Shown here piece by piece: positions 9,165 through 18,500 of a stretch of 64,000 bases of DNA. Each line of letters opens with the position of its first letter. Position 1 is the stretch's first letter. The DNA is from Rhodococcus sp. 14-2470-1b. Its GTDB lineage: Bacteria > Actinomycetota > Actinomycetes > Mycobacteriales > Mycobacteriaceae. The notes below the pieces were generated by a model. It was not told where the DNA came from. It saw only the letters and a program-made list of their open reading frames with translations, and did not search any database. A program made the position numbers and the translations under genes. The stretch spans positions 1-64,000 of the forward strand of contig NZ_NPFY01000035.1 of assembly GCF_002259415.1 (NCBI RefSeq). Direction: 5' to 3'.

Positions 9165-9932
9165 ATGACGGCTGCCGACTGGGGATTGCTCATGGTCGCC
9201 GCGTTCAGCGCCGGGTGGGTCGATGCCGTCGTCGGAGGCGGCGGCCTCATTCTGCTTCCGGCACTGCTCGTCGTCGCCCCTGGATTGTCCGCACAAGCCG
9301 CTTTGGCGACGAACAAGATGACCGCAGTGTTCGGAACGTGCGCAGCCGTCGTCACCTTCGCTCGCAAGATAAAGATCGAATGGCGAGTGATGGCGCCTGC
9401 AGGCCTTGCCGCAGCCGTCACGTCGGCATGCGGTGCGGCCGCAGTCTCTCTCATCGACCGCGACCTGTTCATTCCGATCATCATGGTCGTCCTCGTGGGA
9501 GTCGCCATCCTGGTGACGGCGCGGCCGACGATCGGCACTGTGGCAGCCCACAATCCACCGAGTCGACGCAAGTTTCTCGTGGTGGTCTTCCTGGCGGCGG
9601 GTGCATTCGGCTTCTACGACGGAATCCTCGGACCGGGCACCGGCACGTTCTTCATCATCGCGTTCGCCACCCTGCTCGGTACCGAGTTCGTCCGCAGTGC
9701 GGCGATGGCGAAAGTGCTGAACCTCGGTTCCAACGTCGGCGCTTTGGCCTTCTTCGCGATCACTGGCCACGTGCTGTGGCAATTGGGTGCTGCGATGGCC
9801 GTGTGCAATGTGATCGGCGCGCTGCTCGGGTCGAGGACCGCACTGTCGAGGGGATCGGGTTTCGTCCGAATCGTGCTGTTGGTGGTGGTGATCGGCATGG
9901 TTGTCCGCCTGGGATGGCAACAGTTCGGCTAA
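9165..9932 (+). CDS. TSUP family permease (TauE/SafE type)
   Basis: A 255-aa polytopic membrane protein with about seven or eight hydrophobic helices. It has the repeated TauE/SafE pattern: AFSAGWVDAVVGGGGLILLPALL near the N-terminus and GFYDGILGPGTGTFFIIAF in the second half. Family members export sulfite, sulfoacetate or related organic anions, but the substrate cannot be read from sequence. It is divergent from the histidine kinase with only 17 bp between the starts. tldD begins 12 bases after its stop, so tldD-tldE may be co-transcribed with it. Confidence 0.9.
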   Translation: MTAADWGLLMVAAFSAGWVDAVVGGGGLILLPALLVVAPGLSAQAALATNKMTAVFGTCAAVVTFARKIKIEWRVMAPAGLAAAVTSACGAAAVSLIDRDLFIPIIMVVLVGVAILVTARPTIGTVAAHNPPSRRKFLVVVFLAAGAFGFYDGILGPGTGTFFIIAFATLLGTEFVRSAAMAKVLNLGSNVGALAFFAITGHVLWQLGAAMAVCNVIGALLGSRTALSRGSGFVRIVLLVVVIGMVVRLGWQQFG

Positions 9933-9943
9933 TCTCCATCCCT

Positions 9944-11479
9944 GTGACCCTGCCTCCGCACACGCACGCACGCACCGTCGATGCGGATTTTCTCGAACTC
10001 CCTCTGAAAGCACTGGCCGGTGCCGCACTGGACGCGGCGAGGCGAGCCGGGGCATCCCACGCGGACTTCCGAGTCCACCGGTTGGTCACCCAGTCACTGA
10101 ACATGCGCGACAGCATCGTTCAGTCGGCGGTGGACAGTTCGGAGATCGGTCTTGCGGTCCGTGTGGTCGTCGACGGAACGTGGGGGTTCGCTTCCGAATC
10201 CGAGCTGTCGGAAGCGTCTGCCGCACACGCAGCGCAGTCCGCAGTCTCGGTGGCACGGGCACTGCGCTCGCTCAACCGCGAATCCGTCGAACTGGCCGAC
10301 GAACCTGTGTACCGCGACGCGGCGTGGGTGTCCCCCTACACCGTCGATCCGTTCTCGGTCCCGACGACGGAGAAAGTAGAGCTTCTCGCCGCCTACTCGG
10401 ATTCCCTCCGCACCGCCGAGGGCATCGATCACGTCACCGCGTCCGTCCTGCAGGTCAAGGAGCAGACGTTCTACGCCGATCTCGCCGGCAGCTCCATCAC
10501 CCAGCAGCGGATTCGCCTGCACCCACAGTTCGAGGCCACCACGGTCGACCACGAGGCAGGCGCGTTCGAGACGATGCGTACGTTGGCACCTCCCACCAGT
10601 CGCGGATGGGAGTATCTCGGCGCCGGCAGCACATGGGACTGGTCCGACGAACTGGAGCGGATTCCTTACTGGTTGTCGGAGAAAGTGAAGTCTCCGACGG
10701 TCACCCCCGGCAATCTGGACCTGGTCATCGACCCGACCAACCTGTGGCTCACCATCCACGAATCGATCGGCCATGCAACCGAATACGATCGTGCCATCGG
10801 ATACGAGGCCGCCTACGCGGGCACTTCGTTCGCCACGCCGGACAAGTTGGGGACGCTGAAGTACGGCAGTGACCACATGCACGTCACTGCGGATCGCACC
10901 GAACAGCACGGACTCGCAAGCATCGGATACGACGACGACGGCGTCGCCGCGCAGCAGTGGGACCTGGTCAAGGACGGCGTACTCGTCGGCTACCAGCTCG
11001 ACCGCGTGTTCGCCCCCAGGCTCGGCCTGCCTCGTTCGAACGGCTGCTCGTACGCCGACTCGCCGCACCACGTACCGATCCAACGCATGGCCAACGTGTC
11101 GCTTCGACCGGACCCCGACATCGACCGCACAGTCGACGATCTCGTAGCCGAAGTCGAGGACGGCATCTACATCGTCGGCGACAAGTCCTGGTCCATCGAC
11201 ATGCAGCGGTACAACTTCCAGTTCACCGGCCAACGCTTCTTCAGGATCCGGAACGGCCGGCTCGACGGCCAGGTTCGCGACGTCGCGTATCAGGCGACGA
11301 CAACCGACTTCTGGGGTTCGATGGAACTGGTCGGCGGCAAATCCACGAGGCGGCTCGGCGGTGCGTTCAACTGCGGCAAGGCACAACCCGGGCAAGTGGC
11401 GGCGGTCAGCCACGGATGTCCGGCTGCACTGTTCCGCGGAGTCAACGTGCTCAACACTCGATCGGAGGCAGGCCGATGA
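9944..11479 (+). CDS. tldD: TldD family metalloprotease subunit
   Basis: The 511-aa TldD subunit forms a heterodimeric zinc protease with TldE (PmbA). In E. coli it processes microcin B17 precursor and degrades CcdA. The metal motif is HESIGH, residues 272-277 (TldD consensus HExxGH). The conserved C-terminal block CGKAQPGQ followed by SHGCPAALFRGV is present. I chose the GTG at 9944 because the protein then opens VTLPPHTHARTVDADFLELP, as in actinobacterial homologs. An in-frame ATG at 9914 would overlap the permease stop. The gene overlaps tldE by an ATGA, so both subunits are likely made in a fixed ratio. No peptide precursor substrate was recognised nearby. Confidence 0.93.
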   Translation: MTLPPHTHARTVDADFLELPLKALAGAALDAARRAGASHADFRVHRLVTQSLNMRDSIVQSAVDSSEIGLAVRVVVDGTWGFASESELSEASAAHAAQSAVSVARALRSLNRESVELADEPVYRDAAWVSPYTVDPFSVPTTEKVELLAAYSDSLRTAEGIDHVTASVLQVKEQTFYADLAGSSITQQRIRLHPQFEATTVDHEAGAFETMRTLAPPTSRGWEYLGAGSTWDWSDELERIPYWLSEKVKSPTVTPGNLDLVIDPTNLWLTIHESIGHATEYDRAIGYEAAYAGTSFATPDKLGTLKYGSDHMHVTADRTEQHGLASIGYDDDGVAAQQWDLVKDGVLVGYQLDRVFAPRLGLPRSNGCSYADSPHHVPIQRMANVSLRPDPDIDRTVDDLVAEVEDGIYIVGDKSWSIDMQRYNFQFTGQRFFRIRNGRLDGQVRDVAYQATTTDFWGSMELVGGKSTRRLGGAFNCGKAQPGQVAAVSHGCPAALFRGVNVLNTRSEAGR

Positions 11480-12834
11480 TCGCCGGACACGAGGTTATCG
11501 AACGTGCACTGACCGCGGCGACGGTCGACGAGACGATCGTGATCGTCACCGATTCCAGCGAAGCCTCGCTTCGCTGGGCAGGCAACTCGATGACCACCAA
11601 CGGCATCTCGACGCTTCGACGCTGGACTGTTGTCTCGATCGTCCGCACCGACGCAGGCGCCCGCGTCGCGACCGTGTCCTCCACGTCGGTCGAACCCGCG
11701 GACATCGCAGGCGTCGTCGCCGCATCGGAACGAGCAGCACGCGCGGCCGGTGTCGCCGAGGATTCGATGCCGCTTCTGACGGGCACGAGCGTGCCGGACG
11801 GCTGGGAGGCACCGTCGCAGCGAACGAACATCGATGTGTTCGGTTCGCTCACCGGGGACCTGTCGACGGGGTTCGACGGCACGGACCAGCTCTACGGATT
11901 CGCACACCACCAGGTGGAGACGGTGTGGCTGGGAAGTTCGACCGGGCTTCGCAACCGATACACCCAACCGACAGGATCGGTCGAGATCAACGGCAAACGG
12001 GGTGACGCCAGCGCGTGGGTCGGCACCGGAACCACGCGATTCGACGACGTCGCGGTGGACTCACTGCTGGCCGATCTCTCCACGCGCCTCGACTGGGCCG
12101 AGACGCGCGTCGACCTCCCCGCAGGGCGGTACGAGACGATCCTTCCCCCGTCGGCAGTCGCAGATCTGATGATCTATCTGATGTGGACGATGGAGGGGCG
12201 GGGCGCGCAGGAAGGACGAACCGCCTTGTCGCGAGCGGGTGGCACTCGGATCGGCGAGAAACTGGGCACTCTCGACCTGACGTTGTTCTCCGATCCAGCT
12301 GTACAGGGACTCGAGTACTCGCCGTTTCTGGCAACTGGATCGTCCAACGACTCGGTGTCCCTGTTCGACAACGGTCTCCCGACCTCACGCGTCGACTGGA
12401 TCGATCACGGCGTCATCAACGCCCTCGCCTATCCGCGCTTCGCAGCCGAGGAGTATTCGGCTCCGGTGACCGTGCCCGGCGACAACTTGATCCTGACCGG
12501 TGGCGTCACGTCCATGGAGGACATGATCGCCGACACCGAACGTGGCCTGCTTCTGACGACTCTGTGGTACATCCGCGAAGTCGATCCCACGTCGTTGCTG
12601 CTGACCGGCTTGACACGAGACGGCGTGTACCTCGTCGAGGACGGCGAAGTCGTCGGATCGACGAACAACTTCCGTTTCAACGAAAGCCCGCTCGACCTGC
12701 TCCGACGAGCAAGCCAAGCGGGCATCAGTTCGCCGACACTACCTCGGGAATGGAAGGACTGGTTCACGCGAACGGCGATGCCGCCGTTGCGCATTCCGGA
12801 CTTTCACATGTCCTCGGTCAGCGCTGCTCAGTAG
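11476..12834 (+). CDS. tldE: TldE/PmbA family protease partner subunit
   Basis: A 452-aa partner of TldD. As expected for TldE, it lacks the HExxGH metal motif; it shapes the active chamber rather than providing the zinc site. Family features include DGTDQLYGFAHHQVETVWLGSS in the N-terminal half and a C-terminal domain with NALAYPRF followed by GDNLILTGGV. The ATG at 11476 overlaps the TldD stop codon. It converges on the VOC gene at 12864 with a 29-bp gap; no strong hairpin is seen there. Confidence 0.92.
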   Translation: MIAGHEVIERALTAATVDETIVIVTDSSEASLRWAGNSMTTNGISTLRRWTVVSIVRTDAGARVATVSSTSVEPADIAGVVAASERAARAAGVAEDSMPLLTGTSVPDGWEAPSQRTNIDVFGSLTGDLSTGFDGTDQLYGFAHHQVETVWLGSSTGLRNRYTQPTGSVEINGKRGDASAWVGTGTTRFDDVAVDSLLADLSTRLDWAETRVDLPAGRYETILPPSAVADLMIYLMWTMEGRGAQEGRTALSRAGGTRIGEKLGTLDLTLFSDPAVQGLEYSPFLATGSSNDSVSLFDNGLPTSRVDWIDHGVINALAYPRFAAEEYSAPVTVPGDNLILTGGVTSMEDMIADTERGLLLTTLWYIREVDPTSLLLTGLTRDGVYLVEDGEVVGSTNNFRFNESPLDLLRRASQAGISSPTLPREWKDWFTRTAMPPLRIPDFHMSSVSAAQ

Positions 12835-12863
12835 TATCAGCGCGGCCCAGTAGTCGTCGACAC

Positions 12864-13289
12864 CTACTCGGCCGGTCCCGAGACCTCGAGTGCGATGTTG
12901 TCGGGGTCGCGGAACTCGAGGATCGCGAGGCCGGGGCCTCCGCTCTTGATTCCCTCGTGCGCGATACCCAATCGGTCGAGAGTGTCCACCGCATCCTGCA
13001 GCGCCTGACGACTGTCCACGCCGAAACTCAGGTGATCGAGCCCTGCACGATCCGCGTCGAAGTTGTCGTCGTCCGGTGCGACGGGACGGAGACCGAACAA
13101 TCCGCCGGGAAACTGATAGATGACTCCACCGAACAGAAACCACAGGGATTTCTTGGTCTCCTCATCGGCATTCGGGTCGTACTCGAACGCCACATCGAAA
13201 CCGAACACGTCGTCGTAGAACTTTCGCGAGACGTCGATGTCGCTGACCGTGAGTCGGACATGGTGGAAATCCGTAGCTGCAATAGGCAC
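12864..13289 (-). CDS. VOC (glyoxalase/dioxygenase fold) family protein
   Basis: A 141-aa protein with the two-module vicinal-oxygen-chelate fold. The first module starts FHHVRLTVSDIDVSRKFYDDVFG. The second contains LDHLSFGVDS and ends ILEFRDPDNIALEV. The likely metal ligands are a His in HHVRL, the His in LDHLSF and the Glu in ALEV. Proteins like this include glyoxalase I, fosfomycin-modifying enzymes and extradiol dioxygenases; nothing here picks one of them. It stands alone on the minus strand, 146 bp from the amidohydrolase gene upstream. Confidence 0.85.
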   Translation of the reverse strand: MPIAATDFHHVRLTVSDIDVSRKFYDDVFGFDVAFEYDPNADEETKKSLWFLFGGVIYQFPGGLFGLRPVAPDDDNFDADRAGLDHLSFGVDSRQALQDAVDTLDRLGIAHEGIKSGGPGLAILEFRDPDNIALEVSGPAE

Positions 13290-13435
13290 GGTGCTTCTCC
13301 GCTCTGGTGGCCTCTGCCACCCGTTGTTCGTCCTCTATCCGACACCGCCCTGCCTTGTCGTCCGCAGGCCGCCGATCTACATGTACCCACTTGCGCATAT
13401 CGGAATCAGACAGAATCCGACCGAATGACAACGCG

Positions 13436-15061
13436 TCACGCGGACCCGTCGTACACCTGCACACCGCCCAGATAGGTCGCGAGAACGTCCAGGTCCGCGA
13501 TGGTCTCCGGTGGGACGTCACGGGGGTCGGCGGACAGAACGACGAAGTCCGCGTACTTGCCGACCTCGATCGATCCGATGACGTCGTCGGAGAACAACTG
13601 CCAGGCGGCATCGATGGTCTGCGCGCGGATGGCCTGATCGACCGTCAGGCACTCTTCCGGGGCGGACACCGATCCGCTGGGCGTCGTTCTGGTCACCGCC
13701 ACGGCGATGTTGCGCAGCGGTTCCTCTGGTGTGACCGGCGGGTCGTTGTGCAGCGAAATCCTCATGCCTGCTGCGACGGCAGACCCGGCAGGCATCCAAC
13801 GGCTACCGTGCTCGGGACCGAACAGTCCGTCCACCAGGACGTCTCCCCAATAGTGGATCTGATCGACGAACAGACTGCACGTGACACCGAGAGCCACAGC
13901 ACGCCTCAACTGATCCTGCCGGATCGCGCCGACGTGTTCGAGCCGCAGCCGGTGATCGGAACGAGGATGACGGCGAAGCACACTGTCGTAGACATCGAGA
14001 ATCGTGTCGATCCCGTTGTCTCCCATCACGTGACACGCGATCGGCCAGCCGCGCGGGAAGTAGGCGTCGACGATCTCGGTCAGTTGTGCGCGGGTGTAGT
14101 TGGCGTGTCCGCAGGACCCGGGTTCGACGCCGATGCTGCGGGTCGCGTCGGTGTCCAGGTACGGGAACGACAGATCTATGTTGCCGATCCACGGCGAGCC
14201 GTCCACCCAGATCTTGATTCCGGTGTGCCTGATCATGTCGTCCCCAGCCCCAGGATCGGTGCTCGCCGTCATCGCCGGATTCGACATCTCGTAGGTCCGG
14301 AGCCGGACGGTCAACGCTCCGGATTCCTCGAACCCGGCCACCAGCGGCCCGAATTTCGGGTCGTACGCCATCTCGGAACACGTCGTCAGGCCGGCACGGT
14401 TCAGCCGTGCACATTCAGCGGCAAGCATGGCCGGATAACCCCCTGCGGTCATCGCACCCGCGACGAGCGGAAACACCGCTCCGGTCTCCCGCGCGGTCCC
14501 GTCCAGCTCGCCGTCGACGTCTCGGCCGTACGCCGCGCCTTTGGGGTCGGGGGTGTCTCGATCCAGACCCAGGCTCCGTGCTGCTGCCGAATTGAAGAAC
14601 GCGAGATGCCCGGAATTGTGCAGAACGACCAGAGGTGTTGCCGGCGCGATCGAGTCCAGCCAGTCCAGTGTTGGATCGGGAAGTCCGTGCTGCAACAGTG
14701 CATCCCAGCCGCTGAGGAACGCTCCGTCGTCACCGCGTCTGACGACTTCGCTCCGTATCGCGTCCAGGATTTGCGTCGGATCGGTCATCGTCACCGGGCG
14801 GATGTCGACCATCCGATCCGAGAGCACCAACGCTTCCATGAGCGGATGACCGTGGGCCTCGACCAACCCCGGCAGCACGCATCCGTCGCCGACGTCGATC
14901 ACCCGGGTGGCGGGCCCGACGAGACGTTCTGTTTCGGACCGAGAGCCGACGGCCACGATTCGGCCGCCTCTCACACCGACGGCTTCGGCGGTGGGACAGG
15001 ACGGATCGACCGTCAGAATGCGGCCGAGAAGTACCAGGTCTGCGTCACCGAAGTCCGACAT
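13436..15061 (-). CDS. Amidohydrolase family 3 (YtcJ-like) metal-dependent hydrolase
   Basis: A 541-aa amidohydrolase of the same broad family as the 5113-6708 product but clearly a different subgroup. Residues 1-60 form the small beta-sandwich typical of the fold. The metal motif is His70/His72 in VEAHGHPLMEA. Later motifs include CHVMGDNGID, LRLEHVGAIR and a final HNDPPVTP in place of the usual GSDxP. The substrate is unknown. The ATG at 15061 is the natural family start (MSDFGDADLVLLGRILTVDP). It appears monocistronic: 81 bp separate it from the split-barrel gene upstream, and 146 bp from the VOC gene downstream. Confidence 0.87.
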   Translation of the reverse strand: MSDFGDADLVLLGRILTVDPSCPTAEAVGVRGGRIVAVGSRSETERLVGPATRVIDVGDGCVLPGLVEAHGHPLMEALVLSDRMVDIRPVTMTDPTQILDAIRSEVVRRGDDGAFLSGWDALLQHGLPDPTLDWLDSIAPATPLVVLHNSGHLAFFNSAAARSLGLDRDTPDPKGAAYGRDVDGELDGTARETGAVFPLVAGAMTAGGYPAMLAAECARLNRAGLTTCSEMAYDPKFGPLVAGFEESGALTVRLRTYEMSNPAMTASTDPGAGDDMIRHTGIKIWVDGSPWIGNIDLSFPYLDTDATRSIGVEPGSCGHANYTRAQLTEIVDAYFPRGWPIACHVMGDNGIDTILDVYDSVLRRHPRSDHRLRLEHVGAIRQDQLRRAVALGVTCSLFVDQIHYWGDVLVDGLFGPEHGSRWMPAGSAVAAGMRISLHNDPPVTPEEPLRNIAVAVTRTTPSGSVSAPEECLTVDQAIRAQTIDAAWQLFSDDVIGSIEVGKYADFVVLSADPRDVPPETIADLDVLATYLGGVQVYDGSA

Positions 15062-15142
15062 GAGCGCCAGTATCGCTCCCGACCGGGCCGGTCAGCGTGG
15101 AATCAGCGCGACGGCGCCCCATGACCACCGCATCTCACCCGA

Positions 15143-15520
15143 TCATGATGGGACGACGGAAATGCCGACCGTCCCCGATTTGCCACGACGCAGTGAACTG
15201 CCCTTCACCGTCAGCCACCCGAGGATGCCGTACTTCGACGCGATCGCCGCACGTGCCTGCTCGGTACCTGCCGCATCGAGGATCTCGGCGACGCCGTCCA
15301 CCGCCGCACCTTCGACCTTGCCACGCGCAGTGCACGGCGCAACCGTCACCTTCGCGTTTCTCTTGATCCGCTTGACCTTCCACGAGTCCGTCGTCGTCCA
15401 CACCAGCAGCCGGTCGCCGTCGCGCGCCCCCCACAGCGGCGTCGCGACGGGCGTGCCGTCCTTCTTGAACGTGGTGAGCGACACGTACTTGCCGTCGGCG
15501 ATCTCCTGGAACGTGGCCAT
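15143..15520 (-). CDS. PPOX-class F420/FMN-dependent split-barrel oxidoreductase
   Basis: A 125-aa split-beta-barrel protein of the F420-dependent oxidoreductase (FDOR) superfamily. It opens MATFQEIADGKYVSLTTF, then has the family motif KDGTPVATPLWGARDGDRL, and ends in a short strand pair. Such proteins bind deazaflavin F420 or FMN; the substrate is unknown. The ATG at 15520 gives the canonical length. An upstream extension into cobN is only an open frame. It begins 16 bp after the cobN stop, so it probably shares the riboswitch-controlled transcript. The M. tuberculosis neighbour of cobN (Rv2061c) is of the same class. Confidence 0.85.
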   Translation of the reverse strand: MATFQEIADGKYVSLTTFKKDGTPVATPLWGARDGDRLLVWTTTDSWKVKRIKRNAKVTVAPCTARGKVEGAAVDGVAEILDAAGTEQARAAIASKYGILGWLTVKGSSLRRGKSGTVGISVVPS

Positions 15521-15536
15521 GCCGACCAGGATACGG

Positions 15537-18500
15537 CTATTCGCCCTCGAGGTCGCCTTCCGTTTCCAGGTAGACCTGGCGCAACCCATCGAGGATGTGC
15601 TGGTCCGGTTCCGCCCACATCTTGCGTTCCACGGCCTCGAGCAGCCTTTCGGCGATACCGTGCAGCGCCCACGGGTTGGACTGCTGCATGAACTTCTGAT
15701 TCTGCTCGTCCAACACGTACGTCTCGGCCAGCTTCTCGTACATCCAGTCCGCGACGACGTCGGTGGTGGCGTCGTACCCGAACAGATAATCGACGGTCGC
15801 CGCCATTTCGAATGCGCCCTTGTATCCGTGCCGACGCATCGCCTCCAGCCACCGCGGGTTGACGACGCGTGCACGGAACACGCGTGCCGTCTCCTCCGAC
15901 AACGTGCGGGTCCGCACCGATTCCGGCCGCGTGCTGTCGCCGATGTATGCCTCGGGCGACTTCCCCGTCAGCGCGCGGACGGTGGCGACCATGCCGCCGT
16001 GGTACTGGAAGTAGTCGTCGGAATCGGCGATGTCGTGCTCACGCGTGTCGGTGTTCTTGGCAGCGACGGCAATTCGTTTGTACGCCGTACGCATGTCGTC
16101 CGACGCAGGAACGCCGTCGAGTCCGCGTCCGTACGCGAACCCACCCCAGGTCGTGTAGACCTGGGCCAGATCCTCGTCGCTCCGCCAGGTCTTGCTGTCG
16201 ATCAGCTGTAGCAGCCCTGCACCGTAGGTGCCCGGCTTCGAACCGAAAATGCGCGTCGTGGAACGACGTTCGTCACCGTGCTCGGCGAGGTCCGCCTGCG
16301 CGTGCGCACGTACGTAGTTCTGCTCCGCCGGCTCGTCCAACGCAGCCACCAGACGAACCGCGTCGTCGAGCAACGCCAGAACGTGTGGGAAGGCGTCACG
16401 GAAGAACCCACTGATGCGAACGGTCACGTCGATGCGCGGCCTACCGAGTTCTTCGAGGTCGATGACCGCAAGCGTGGTGACACGCCGCGACGCTTCGTCC
16501 CACACCGGCGACACACCGAGGAGCGCGAAGACCTCGGCCACATCGTCGCCCGACGTGCGCATCGCCGACGTGCCCCACACCGACAACCCGACCGATTTCG
16601 GCCACTCGCCGTGATCCTTCCGGTACCGAGCCAGCAGCGACTCCGCCATCGCCTGCCCGGTTTCCCAGGCCAGCTTCGACGGCACGGCCTTGGGGTCGAC
16701 CGAATAGAAGTTGCGCCCGGTGGGGAGCACGTTGATCAAGCCGCGCAACGGCGAACCGCTGGGGCCCGCAGGGATGAATCCACCGTCGAGGGCGTGCAGA
16801 ACCTGCTCGATCTCGCGCGAGGTACCGCGCAGACGCGGGACCACCTCGGCCGCGGCGAACTTGAGGATCTCGGCGACCGTGTGGCCGTGCTCCCCGGCGA
16901 CTTCCTCGGCTCGGGAGGGATCCCACTGCGTGAGCTGCATCGCCGCGACCAAACCGTGAGCGATCGCCTCGACCTCGTCGACCCGGACGCGCTCCTCGTC
17001 GCCGTCCTCGCTGAGGCCGAGAGCCTCGCGCAAGCCGGGAACCGACTGCTCACCGCCCCACATCTGACGGGCGCGGAGCATGGCCAGCACGAGCTCGACC
17101 TCGGCGTCGCCGACGGGTTCGGAACCGAGCACGTGGAGACCGTCGCGAATCTGCACGTCCTTGATCTCGCACAGCCACCCATCGACATGCAGGAGCATGT
17201 CGTCGAACACTTCTTCGTCGGGTCGTTCCTCGAGCCCCAGATCGTGGTGCATCTGAGCGGCCGTCATGAGCGTCCAGATCTGCTGGCGAATCGCAGGCAA
17301 CTTCGCTGGATCCAGCGCCGAGATGTTCGCGTGCTCGTCGAGCAGTTGCTCGAGACGTGAGATGTCGCCGTAGCTTTCCGCGCGGGCCATCGGAGGAATC
17401 AGATGGTCGACGAGGGTGGCGTGCGCACGCCGCTTCGCCTGAGTGCCCTCGCCCGGATCGTTGACGAGAAAGGGGTAGATCAGCGGGAGGTCGCCGAGAG
17501 CTGCGTCGGTTCCGCAGGAGGCGGACATGCCGAGTGTCTTCCCGGGTAGCCATTCGAGGTTGCCGTGCTTGCCGAGGTGCACCATCGCGTCGGCTCCGAA
17601 TCCGCCGTTCTCCGCGGAGGCCTGAATCCAGCGATACGCCGCCAGATAGTGATGGCTCGGAGGCAGGTCCGGGTCGTGGTAGATGGCAACAGGCTTCTCC
17701 CCGAATCCACGAGGCGGCTGAACCATGATGACGACGTTGCCGAACTGCATTGCGGCAATGACGATCTCGCCTTCGGGATCGACCGACCGGTCCACGTACA
17801 TCTCGCCCGGAGCGGGACCCCAATGTTCCTCGACTGCCGACGTGAGATCCTCGGGTAGTTCCTCGAACCACGTCCGGTACTGCGCGGCCGAGATACGGAT
17901 GGGGTTGCCCTCGAGCTGCTCGGAGGTGAGCCAGTCCGGATCCTGACCGCCGCGCGCGATCAGCGCGTGGATCAGAGCGTCACCGTCACGCGCTGCGAGA
18001 CCCGGAATGGAGTCGGGACCGTCCAGTGGACCCAGATCGTAACCTGCGGTCCGCATCTCGGACATCAAGGCGATCGCACTGGCCGGAGTGTCGAGGCCGA
18101 CGGCATTGCCGATCCGGGCGTGCTTGGTCGGGTACGCCGAGAACATCAGCGCGATCCGCCGGTCCGCCGCCGGGATATGGCGAAGCCTCGCGTGACGTAC
18201 GGCGATACCCGCGACGCGCGCCGCTCGTTCGTGATCGGGAACGTACGTGGTGAGCCCGTCGTCGTCGATCTCCTTGAACGAGAACGGAACGGTGATGAGT
18301 CGGCCGTCGAACTCGGGAACGGCCACCTGGGTGGCGACGTCGAGCGGCGAGAGGCCGTCGTCGTTCTCCTCCCACGTCGCGCGACTGCTCGTCAGACACA
18401 GTCCTTGCAGAATGGGAACGTCGAGGGCGGCGAGTTTGGCGACGTCCCACGCCTCGTCGTCTCCGCCTGCCGACGCACCTGCGGGTTTGGTGCCGCCGGC